Shown piece after piece: positions 1 through 6,548 of a stretch of 16,681 nt of DNA. The notes under the pieces are model-generated. The model ran no database searches, was not told the DNA's origin, and saw only the letters and a program-made list of their open reading frames with translations. The stretch is from NCBI GenBank assembly GCA_035356615.1, contig DAOQSN010000060.1, positions 1 to 16,681 on the forward strand, in the 5' to 3' direction. The number at the start of each line of letters is the position of its first letter. Within the stretch, counting starts at the first letter, position 1. The DNA is from JAKQDH01 sp029558835 (GTDB taxonomy: Bacteria > Planctomycetota > Phycisphaerae > UBA1845). Both the position numbers and the translations under genes were made by a program.

Positions 1-2
1 GC

Positions 3-1322
3 GCCCCGCCGGTCCGTGGGCTGGCGCCCACGGCTCTGACCGGCGACAACCTGCCGCCCTCGGGCACGTTCACGCTGCACGGCCGCCCGGTGGACGTCCT
101 GAGCGACGGCCACGTCCTTTTCCACTTCCGCGCCCGCTACTACGACCCGGCAACTGGGCGTTGGCTGCAGCGGGATCCGCTGCCGTACGGCGATGGTCCC
201 AACCTCTACGAGGCGTTCTGCCTCAATCCCCTTCGGTTCCAGGATCCGATGGGCACTGCAATCGGAGACTGGTGGGATCCCGAGACATACATCTTCGGGG
301 CTCGCCTGACCTTCCCGGAACTCGAGCGCAGGATCATGGGGTTGTTCCTGGACCCCGAGCTCTACCCGACGCCGGAGGCCCGCGGACGCAAACTGGTAAC
401 GGAGGCTTGGCACACCTGCCGGGCCGTCGAACTGTTGAAGCAGAGGGCGAGCGTGGCTCCGGCCCTGGTAGTGATGGGCCTGACTGATCCGACGGTCCGG
501 GCGACGGGTGTATATCAGGAGGTGACGGAGGTCACGGTCCTGCCGCTGGGGCAGGGACTGGTTAATATTCCGCAGGGAGTGCAGAATAGCGTCATCGGGC
601 TGGCGAACACGGGCCTGGACTTTGCGGAGTTCAGAAGCCCCACCCTGTTCGCCGTGCTGCGAGTGATTGATCCGGAGAGCGAATGGCGAGTGCCGAGCCC
701 GCAGTGGGCACAGGGGCTCGTCATCGAAACGGAGGAGTGGGCCTACGCCGGCAGCACGACGCTGGGCGGCGAGGCGGCGATCGTCCTGGCGACGCTAGGG
801 GCGGGGGCAGTCGCGCAAAGTCGCGCTGCGGCGGGCGAGGCGATACTGGGGAGCGGGCTGCCGTCGGGGGCGACGGGCGCGGCTCGCGGCGTGCCGCTGC
901 GGGTGTTAAACCCCGAGTTCGTTCCGGATCCGAGGATCGTGCTGCAGGGCGTGGTCACCCAGCAGAATGAACTGCTGAAAGGCAACCTGGGGTCGGCGCG
1001 AGCCGTCTTTACTCTTCAGGAGTACAGGGCCGGAACAGTGCCAAGCCGGTTGAATGCGGCGCGGTACGGACAGGCGGTGGAGCGGCTGGTGGCAGAGCAG
1101 ATTCGAAGTGATCCGTTACTGTCCCAAGGGTTCGATCCGATCGGCATCTTGCGTGGCCGCGGCCCGGATATCGTCGGGATTGGGCCATTTTCCGGGCGGA
1201 ACTTCGAGATTACGGTGAATTCCCCGCGGGCGATTGCGGAGCACCTGGGGCGATCGTACGGACAGGGGCTGATCGTCGTTACCTATCAGCGTCCCCCCGG
1301 GTTTTCGGTGTTCCCGCCATGA
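3..1322 (+). CDS. RHS core protein with C-terminal nuclease-like toxin (5' truncated)
   Basis: This is the 3' end of an rhs gene; the frame is open to the left edge, so the true start lies outside the window. The RHS-associated core is clear at 90-255: HGRPVDVLSDGHVLFHF, then RARYYDP, GRWLQRDP and NLYEAF, ending in DPMG. Known RHS proteins form a beta-cage shell that holds a variable C-terminal toxin released by self-cleavage near this core. The roughly 350 residues after DPMG are the variable tip. Its last 100 residues read like a restriction-endonuclease fold: YGQAVERLV helix, GPDIV with Asp at 1167, then FEIT with Glu at 1206. A Thr stands where the usual catalytic Lys would be, so nuclease activity is inferred, not shown. 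The stop overlaps the next ATG (ATGA), as in toxin-immunity pairs. The delivery route is unknown. Confidence 0.85.
   Translation, partial: APPVRGLAPTALTGDNLPPSGTFTLHGRPVDVLSDGHVLFHFRARYYDPATGRWLQRDPLPYGDGPNLYEAFCLNPLRFQDPMGTAIGDWWDPETYIFGARLTFPELERRIMGLFLDPELYPTPEARGRKLVTEAWHTCRAVELLKQRASVAPALVVMGLTDPTVRATGVYQEVTEVTVLPLGQGLVNIPQGVQNSVIGLANTGLDFAEFRSPTLFAVLRVIDPESEWRVPSPQWAQGLVIETEEWAYAGSTTLGGEAAIVLATLGAGAVAQSRAAAGEAILGSGLPSGATGAARGVPLRVLNPEFVPDPRIVLQGVVTQQNELLKGNLGSARAVFTLQEYRAGTVPSRLNAARYGQAVERLVAEQIRSDPLLSQGFDPIGILRGRGPDIVGIGPFSGRNFEITVNSPRAIAEHLGRSYGQGLIVVTYQRPPGFSVFPP
90..218 (+). repeat. RHS core, copy 1 of a diverged duplication
   Basis: These 43 codons align without gaps to 3152-3280. 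Fourteen codons differ silently and only two, next to each other after RARYYDP, change the residue. Similarity extends left to the PPSGTF motif and ends after NLYEAF, where the toxin tips begin. Confidence 0.9.
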
Positions 1323-2026
1323 CGAGAGTAATCGAAAACGGGTCATTCAGCCGTTGGCGGGATGACGACTCGGCAGCGGTTTTCGAGGATATGGAGTTCC
1401 GTCACAGCCGCTTCGAGGGCTGTGTGGTTTCCAATACGTGCGAGCCGCGGCTTCGGTCTGTGGTACGCCGCGTACGGTTCCTGAATTGTTTCTGCTGTGG
1501 TTTCTGCCTTCTGGGCCCGGCGATTGTCGAGGACGCCCTTGTAGACGGGCTGCGAACGGATGACGTGCTGCAAACACATGGCATGTCGTTCAAACATGTG
1601 ACCCTACGCGGGAAGATCGATCGTGTCATGCTTGCTCAGATGATTAGTCAGGTTCTCACGGGGACCGCTCCAAAGTCAGTCCAGGTCGCCTTCGACGAGG
1701 CCAACGCCGCCTACTACGCCACGGTGGACTGGGCGTTGGACATCAGCCGGGCGGAGTTCAAGGAGTGCGACATTCGCGGCATTCCCGCGCGCCTCATCCG
1801 TCGCGACCCGGAGACGCAGGTCGTCGTGACGCGAGAGAAGGCTTTGCGCGGCGATTGGCGTAGACTCGACTTGGGCAAGACGTATTGGCAGGTGGGGATC
1901 GAGTTCATGTTGGACCGGGGTGATCCGGACGTGGTACTGGTTGCCCCGAAGCGCGCCAAGAACTTCCGTACGCTCTTGGAGGGCCTGCAGCTTCTGCGAC
2001 AGGCCGGCGTGGCGGAGCCGGATTAG
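1319..2026 (+). CDS. Putative immunity protein with pentapeptide-repeat-like N-terminus
   Basis: A 235-residue cytoplasmic protein with no signal peptide or membrane segment. Residues about 20-40 show five-residue periodicity with Phe or Val at the same place (VFEDM, EFRHS, RFEGC, VVSNT). The pattern recurs in a Cys/Phe-rich stretch (RFLNC, FCCGF) and again near AEFKECDIRG. This is typical of a degenerate right-handed beta-helix, and pentapeptide proteins can mimic or cap nucleic-acid-binding enzymes. The start is fixed by the ATGA overlap with the upstream toxin, which implies translational coupling. Position directly after a toxin tip is the main reason to call it the cognate immunity gene. 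Its sequence looks less GC-rich than the rhs core, as expected for an exchanged cassette. It could also be an accessory protein; the family was not recognised. Confidence 0.65.
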   Translation: MTRVIENGSFSRWRDDDSAAVFEDMEFRHSRFEGCVVSNTCEPRLRSVVRRVRFLNCFCCGFCLLGPAIVEDALVDGLRTDDVLQTHGMSFKHVTLRGKIDRVMLAQMISQVLTGTAPKSVQVAFDEANAAYYATVDWALDISRAEFKECDIRGIPARLIRRDPETQVVVTREKALRGDWRRLDLGKTYWQVGIEFMLDRGDPDVVLVAPKRAKNFRTLLEGLQLLRQAGVAEPD

Positions 2027-2040
2027 GGGAGCGGGTGTCC

Positions 2041-2601
2041 ATGAGCGAGTTCGCAAGCGGGCAGTCGCGGCGTCCGAAGCTGATCCCGTTGGCGGTGCCC
2101 TGGTGCATCGACGCGCTGCGGGCGAACTTCAGCATGGTGACCGGCGAATACCACGAGCACCAGCCGACGGAGCTGGGGTTCAATGCCTATGCGTTGGGGC
2201 AGGACCGCGCGGGGCCGTTCGAGATGCAGGTGATCCGGGTGACGTTCCAGGAGGCCCTGGCCGCGCGGGTGTGTCCCTTCGAGGACGAGGACGTGCTGCT
2301 GTATGCGGAGGAGGAGCCGGCGGAGGGGCTGGAAGACGGCTTGGACGGCTTTCAGCGGAACATCCGGCGGTTCGAGGAGGAGCTGGCCCGCTGGCGACGG
2401 ACGGGCATCTGCGGCAACTGCGGGTTTTACGAGGTCCAGGACAGCTTGTGGATGCGTGAGTTGGCGATCGACGACGAGGAGGTGAGGCACTACTTCAGCG
2501 TCGGGCGGCGTGTGAGTGTAGACGTGCTGGCGCGAGGGTGGAGTTGGCGTGTGGAGCGATCCGTGCCGGACGCGCCGCCGCCCCTCTGGCCGCCCGGATG
2601 A
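2041..2601 (+). CDS. Hypothetical protein, possible orphan immunity protein
   Basis: A soluble protein of 186 residues from ATG 2041; a GTG at 2035 in the same frame is an alternative start. A weak GGGGAGCGG purine stretch lies just upstream, 15 nt after the previous stop. I do not recognise the family. Visible features are an acidic segment (EDEDVLLYAEEE), an amphipathic helix region (FQRNIRRFEEELARW), one CGNC pair that could bind metal or be redox active, and an aromatic C-terminal part (SVGRRVSVDVLARGWSW). The final proline-rich tail (PDAPPPLWPPG) runs into the junction with displaced rhs sequence and may not be native. It sits between one toxin-immunity pair and a second rhs tip, where orphan immunity genes are often found, so that role is an inference. 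Confidence 0.6.
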   Translation: MSEFASGQSRRPKLIPLAVPWCIDALRANFSMVTGEYHEHQPTELGFNAYALGQDRAGPFEMQVIRVTFQEALAARVCPFEDEDVLLYAEEEPAEGLEDGLDGFQRNIRRFEEELARWRRTGICGNCGFYEVQDSLWMRELAIDDEEVRHYFSVGRRVSVDVLARGWSWRVERSVPDAPPPLWPPG

Positions 2602-4348
2602 GGACCATGGGCGCGCCGGACCGTCTGGCACAGCCTCGCCGACCGGGGCAAGGTTCCCCGTCTGCTTCGATCCCACGGGGCTACAGGTCCCGCCGGCGTG
2701 CCTGGCCGCGTACGACTTCGACGCCGAGGGGCACGCTGACGGCGTCATCGACTGGGCCGACTTCGACGGCTTCGAGGCGTGCTTCAGCGGCCCGGGTGTG
2801 GAGCCGTCGGGCGGCGTGGGGCACGACTGGGAGCCGGACGGCGACGTGGACCTGGCCGACGTGGCCGGGTTCCAACTCTGCTTCGATCCCACCGGCTCGC
2901 AGGTCCCGCCGGACTGCCTGGCCGTGTTCGACTTCGACGCCGATGGCCAGTCGGACGGCGTAATTGACCTGAACGACCTGGCCGGCCTGGTGAGCCGTCT
3001 GCGTGGCCCCGAGGTGCCGGCCGGCGGCGGCTGTCCGCTGATCGGCGCAGGTTGCGGCCCGTGGCCCGCCCGCGCCGGCCTCGCCGGCCAATCCGGCCCA
3101 GCAGCCCGTGGAACGCCGCCGTCGGGCACGTTCGCGTTGCACGGTCGGCCAGTGGACGTCCTCAGCGACGGGCACGTTCTGTTCCACTTCCGCGCCCGGT
3201 ATTACGACCCTGTGCTCGGGCGGTGGCTGCAGCGTGATCCGCTGCCCTACGGCGATGGCCCGAACCTCTACGAAGCGTTTACGTCCAACGCGACGCGCTT
3301 TTTCGATCCCCTTGGGCTTCAATCCGAAGACCGCGGCGTCCTCGGTACGCTGCTGGAGTGGTTCGCGCGGTTGCAAGAGGGGCGGCATCCAGTTACGGGA
3401 GAGGATTGGGTAACGCTGACGTTGCGGCGGGAAGGTGTGGATGTGGGACTGGACCCGGTTCGGGCGGGTCTGCTGCGTGAGTACGACCGGTATGGGGTGG
3501 CCGCGGACGCCGTCGCCGAGGCGATGGAGCCGGTGGTCGCACGCGGCGTCGGGGCCCTGCAGGTTGTGGGTGGAGCGACGGAAAGTACCGTCGGCGGGGT
3601 CCTTGTGTTCGGCACCGACGGTCTGGGGGCCGCGCCAGGGACTGTGTTCGTGTTGCATGGCGTGGACGTGACGCAGGCCGGCGTCCGTCAAGTGTGGACG
3701 GGCGAGTTCACGTTCACGGAGACGTATCGGGTTATTGCCGAGGCGGGATACCCGACGGCGGCGTTGGTCGTGGATTCGGGCATCTCGCTTTCGAGCGGGT
3801 TTGCGGGGCTCGGCCTGGCGGTGGAGGGGGTGGCCCTGCGCGCGCCGAGCACAGCGGGGCTTGGGGTCTCGCCGCAGGCCCTGCGCTTGCAGGCCAATAT
3901 CGCACGGGGCGAACTTGGCGAGATCAACGCCCTGGCGTTACAACGTAGTCTGGGAGAGACAATCGTCAACACGCAGTTCCGCCAAGGGGCGGTTCTTCGT
4001 GGTTTTGAAAGCGTATCGGCACGGGAAGCCCCGGGGGGCCTGCGCGTGTTCGTGACGGACGTGAAAGCGATCGCGGGGAACGTCGCGCCGTCCCGCCTGA
4101 GCGCGTTTGGGTTGAATGACCCAGCCACCTTTCGCTTGAACCTGCTGCGGGCACAAGGCGCGGTTGCAGAACAGGTGACGGACCTTCCTTTGCAAAGAGC
4201 GATCCTTCAGGCATTGGAGGAGCGAACATTCACTGTGCGTATCCTCGGTCCGCAAGGCATTCGAGTTTCCCCGTCAACCGTGTCGAGACTCCAAACCGTC
4301 ACGGGTGCTTCCGAGATCGAGATCGTTGACATGTTGGTTGTACCATGA
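2549..4348 (+). CDS. Displaced RHS 3' piece: dockerin-like repeats, RHS core, C-terminal toxin
   Basis: An open frame of up to 599 residues, but recognisable homology starts only at 2654 and no good start or ribosome binding site precedes it. The first GTG lies inside the upstream gene. It is therefore probably an orphan rhs tip rather than a full gene. In order: two dockerin-like EF-hand repeats (2654-3013), a linker, the RHS core (3111-3315: HGRPVDVLSDGH, RARYYDP, GRWLQRDP, DPLG), then a roughly 340-residue variable tip unrelated to that of the first copy. The tip has a hydrophobic, Gly/Ala/Val-rich middle. It ends in a nuclease-like segment: GELGEINALALQRSLG helix, RGFESVS, and VTDVKA with Asp at 4058 and Lys at 4064, matching a PD-(D/E)xK core. 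It could be expressed after recombination with a full rhs gene. Confidence 0.7.
   Translation: MWSDPCRTRRRPSGRPDEDHGRAGPSGTASPTGARFPVCFDPTGLQVPPACLAAYDFDAEGHADGVIDWADFDGFEACFSGPGVEPSGGVGHDWEPDGDVDLADVAGFQLCFDPTGSQVPPDCLAVFDFDADGQSDGVIDLNDLAGLVSRLRGPEVPAGGGCPLIGAGCGPWPARAGLAGQSGPAARGTPPSGTFALHGRPVDVLSDGHVLFHFRARYYDPVLGRWLQRDPLPYGDGPNLYEAFTSNATRFFDPLGLQSEDRGVLGTLLEWFARLQEGRHPVTGEDWVTLTLRREGVDVGLDPVRAGLLREYDRYGVAADAVAEAMEPVVARGVGALQVVGGATESTVGGVLVFGTDGLGAAPGTVFVLHGVDVTQAGVRQVWTGEFTFTETYRVIAEAGYPTAALVVDSGISLSSGFAGLGLAVEGVALRAPSTAGLGVSPQALRLQANIARGELGEINALALQRSLGETIVNTQFRQGAVLRGFESVSAREAPGGLRVFVTDVKAIAGNVAPSRLSAFGLNDPATFRLNLLRAQGAVAEQVTDLPLQRAILQALEERTFTVRILGPQGIRVSPSTVSRLQTVTGASEIEIVDMLVVP
2654..3013 (+). 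repeat. Two dockerin-like EF-hand repeats in the RHS protein
   Basis: Two 48-residue units start at 2654 and 2870, 72 residues apart. Shared motifs are CFDPTG, QVPP, CLA, FDFDA and DGVID, followed by a helix. The Asp-rich loops (DFDADGQSDGVID and PDGDVDLADV) are typical of calcium-binding dockerin-type EF hands, a motif very common in Planctomycetota proteins. The first unit lacks the loop-helix part that precedes the second, so the left junction cut through the array. Here the array precedes the RHS core instead of forming a C-terminal tail. Confidence 0.75.
3152..3280 (+). repeat. RHS core, copy 2 of a diverged duplication
   Basis: This is the partner of 90-218. Protein identity is almost complete while silent sites have diverged, so the duplication is not recent and the protein sequence has been under constraint or both copies came from separately evolving rhs genes. 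Confidence 0.9.
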
Positions 4349-5142
4349 GGGCGTCGTACAAGAATCGCTACCGCAAGAAGTGGGCAGTGAACGAGTCCGG
4401 GCTCGACCAACTGATTGGTGAGGACTCGTTCGACGCCCGCTGGGATCGACCGTCGGACACTCCGGCGGTTCGTGTCTGGCACGAGCTTTCGATCGGATTA
4501 ACCTGTTTGTATTCCGGGGATGAACGCAGAGCGAAGGTTTTCCTGTGCCGTACAATCCGCAATGCCGACCGCCTTGAGGCCGAGGATCGCTTCCACGATA
4601 CAGAGGTGGCCGAGGCGGGGCATCCGTACGACTTGGCGGAGGTAATTCGGGCACGGGCACTTGCGCATTGGCTTCTCGGTGAACCGCTGAACCGCGCCGA
4701 CTTGCGGAGGGCGGCGGAGATGTTCGTTACGTGGTGCCTGACGAAGGCGGAGGATCGCAGACGGTTCATCGACTCACTAACGATGAGCATCTATCTCCAA
4801 GGCGTGCGCTGCGCTTTGATGGCCAACGACCTCGATTACGCGCGTGACCTCCTCGCGACCAAGCATAAGTTCCAATGGCATCATGGAAACGAGCGGGAGC
4901 TATGGATGCGGGTCGTCAGTGCCTTTCCCAAGATCGATGCAAGACTGCGTGAGGACATCGAGGTCTTCTTTGATCGGGTACGCGACCCGGACTTCAAGGA
5001 GGTACAAGACCGTCTGCCGACGTTTATCAATCGGGAGGCATTGGCTCTGGATACGGGCATCATCCGGCAGATGTACTTGGTCAACGGCGCGCCGCTGGAC
5101 CAGGTATACCCGCAAGCAGTAATCGACGCCGTGGCCTACTGA
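4345..5142 (+). CDS. Putative immunity protein, all-helical
   Basis: A 265-residue soluble protein whose ATG overlaps the stop of the second toxin tip (ATGA), the same arrangement as in the first cassette. It is rich in predicted helix: VWHELSIGLTCLYSG, RAKVFLCRTIRNAD, VIRARALAHWLLGE, DLRRAAEMFVTWCL and VRCALMANDLDYARDLL. The spacing resembles TPR-like or other alpha-hairpin repeats. No enzyme motif or signal peptide is seen. Position and coupling make it the likely partner of the preceding nuclease-like tip, though the family was not recognised. Base composition is visibly less GC-rich than the rhs core, with more AT-ending codons. A hairpin lies about 55 bp after its stop. Confidence 0.68.
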   Translation: MRASYKNRYRKKWAVNESGLDQLIGEDSFDARWDRPSDTPAVRVWHELSIGLTCLYSGDERRAKVFLCRTIRNADRLEAEDRFHDTEVAEAGHPYDLAEVIRARALAHWLLGEPLNRADLRRAAEMFVTWCLTKAEDRRRFIDSLTMSIYLQGVRCALMANDLDYARDLLATKHKFQWHHGNERELWMRVVSAFPKIDARLREDIEVFFDRVRDPDFKEVQDRLPTFINREALALDTGIIRQMYLVNGAPLDQVYPQAVIDAVAY

Positions 5143-5197
5143 CGTGCCATACCGTAGCCCGGCAGCGTTGTGCCGCCTCCTGACGGCGATTCTGGGC

Positions 5198-5217
5198 GGG
5201 GGCAGCACCTTGCCCCC
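5198..5217 (+). terminator. Hairpin after second immunity gene
   Basis: GGGGGCA and TGCCCCC form a perfect 7-bp stem with a 6-nt loop, 55 bp after the immunity stop. No T-run follows, so it is a candidate terminator only. It lies just before the point where RHS homology resumes. Confidence 0.3.
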
Positions 5218-5471
5218 AAGTCCTGCATTTGGCCGGCGGATCGTGTTCGAGGACCCGGTGGCCGGGCGGATCACTCGGTACTACTACGATGGCCAGAACG
5301 TCATCGAAGAGCGCGACGGCGGCGACGCCTTGGTCCGGTACCACGTCCATGGCAGCCAGTTCCTCGACGAGAGGGTTGCCACCTATGAGGTGATTGCGGC
5401 GAACGGTGGCACCGCGGCGAACGGTGGAACCGCTTCGAGCGGGACCGGAACGTCGCTGGGCGGCCTCTCAA

Positions 5472-5789
5472 ACCCCTCTCCCCCTGGGGGGAGAGGGCAG
5501 GGTGAGGGGGGTGCCCGCGACGAATCAACCCTCACCCCTACCCCTCTCCCTGAAAGGGCGAGGGGTTCAGAGGCCGCGGGCCCAACTCTCTCAGGAAAGG
5601 CGAGGGGTTCCGTTGGCGACGCCGCTCAAGACCCCTCTCCCCCTGGGGGGAGAGGGCCGGGTGCGGGGGGACGGTACGGCGACGCGACCCTCACCCCTAC
5701 CCCTCTCCCTGAAAGGGTGAGGGGTTCAGACGCCGCGTGCCCAACCGTTCCTGGAAGGGCGAGGGGTTCAGAGGCCGCGTGCCCGGCCC
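5472..5789 (+). repeat. Tandem repeat, 2 x 159 bp, with GC hairpins
   Basis: Unit 1 is 5472-5630 and unit 2 is 5631-5789. Each begins with an almost perfect palindrome (CCCTCTCCCCC, 2-nt gap, GGGGGAGAGGG; first copy at 5474-5497). This is followed 56 bp into the unit by ACCCTCACCCCTACCCCTCT, then CCTGAAAGGG and GAGGGGTTCAGA. The unit length is 53 codons, so duplication keeps the frame open. Hairpin sequences of this sort (CCCTCTCCC/GGGAGAGGG) are dispersed repeats in many GC-rich genomes. Whether it is a REP-like or MITE-like element in this genome cannot be judged from one locus. Confidence 0.85.
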
Positions 5790-5948
5790 CGCGTGCGGCG
5801 GGCGGCGGCAAAGCGCCCATGCTCAGCGCGTACCCCCCGGAGTTTTCCGGTGGCAGACGGCTATTGTCTGAATGTGTCGGAGGCGCACGGGGTACGCCGG
5901 GCTGCGTCCATAATAGTGGTGGAGATCCGGCAACGTGAGGAGCTCTGC

Positions 5949-6548
5949 GTGGATGGTGCGGACCCGGCCTTGAGGATCGACCACGTGGTCGCGAGGCAGG
6001 TGAGCGGGGACGAGGGCGGCGTGTTACGCGAGGTGCTCGAGCGTAACGTTGACGCCCTGTACCGGTTCATCGTGGTTCGCGTGCGCGGAGACCGCGACGC
6101 GGCGGATGATCTGCTGCAGCAGACGTGCTGCGAGGCTGCGCGGCACGGCCGGCCGCCAGCCGACGAAAACGAGTGTCTGGCCTGGCTGCACGGGATCGCG
6201 CGGAACCTGGTACGCCAGCACTGGCGGAAGCGTACGCGGGCGTCCGTGCTCGTCCCGCTCGAGGACCACGGGCTGGCGGCCGCACTGGTCGAGACGCTCG
6301 AGACGCGACAGTTGCCGGTGGAGGCGGCGGTGCGGCAGGAGGAGATCGAGCAGCTCCTGCTGGCCGTGACGTCGCTGTCCATCGGCGATCAGGCGCTTAT
6401 CTCGGCGTACTACTTTGCCGGTCGTGCCCAGGCGGAGATTGCGGCCGAACTGGGAGTCTCCGAACGGAGTGTTGAAAGTCGACTCTTTCGGGCCCGAGCG
6501 CGGATGCGGGCGGTACTGAGAAACGGAAAAGGGCTCGGTGGAGCATGA
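5949..6548 (+). CDS. ECF-type RNA polymerase sigma factor
   Basis: A 199-residue sigma-70 family protein of the small extracytoplasmic-function type. Region 2 is at about residues 22-95 (LYRFIVVRVRGDRDAADDLLQ, then ECLAWLHGIARNLVRQHWRK) and recognises the -10 element and core polymerase. Region 4 is at about 135-190 (LLLAVTSLSIGDQALISAYY, then QAEIAAELGVSERSVESR) and carries the helix-turn-helix for the -35 element. GTG 5949 is chosen because GAGGAG sits 6 nt before it; the frame is open further upstream into the repeat region but the extra residues look unnatural. The next gene overlaps by ATGA, so sigma factor and membrane protein are likely co-translated. A CATAAT at 5909 is a possible -10 with no clear -35. 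Confidence 0.88.
   Translation: MDGADPALRIDHVVARQVSGDEGGVLREVLERNVDALYRFIVVRVRGDRDAADDLLQQTCCEAARHGRPPADENECLAWLHGIARNLVRQHWRKRTRASVLVPLEDHGLAAALVETLETRQLPVEAAVRQEEIEQLLLAVTSLSIGDQALISAYYFAGRAQAEIAAELGVSERSVESRLFRARARMRAVLRNGKGLGGA

Larger units (their letters stand above)
5144..5938 (+). pseudogene. Internal RHS fragment fused to hairpin-rich tandem repeat
   Basis: Homology begins near 5226 with FGRRIVFEDP, then TRYYYDGQNVIEE, LVRYHVHG and SQFLDERV. These are standard RHS/YD-repeat motifs that lie before the core in intact proteins. RHS similarity ends near 5400 after YEVIAANGG. The frame then continues only because a short GGTA/NGG stretch and two 159-bp repeat units contain no stop, giving a low-complexity Pro/Gly/Arg tail. 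The GTG at 5144 is one base after the previous stop, but the first 27 codons match nothing recognisable. I read this as a broken piece of an rhs gene left by recombination or interrupted by repeat insertion. It ends just before the sigma-factor gene. Translation of the tail is doubtful. Confidence 0.65.

Noticed and set aside
1676..2056. Minus-strand frames opposite the first immunity candidate
   Set aside because: The plus frame has a coupled start and pentapeptide periodicity; the minus frames show neither.
2023..3129. A 368-codon minus-strand frame, with another at 2681-3691
   Set aside because: Both are antisense to the RHS core and dockerin-like repeats and are Pro/Arg/His-rich without motifs.
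5472..5789. Possible CRISPR array
   Set aside because: There are only two long 159-bp units in direct contact with internal similarity throughout, no short repeat with unique spacers, and no cas genes.
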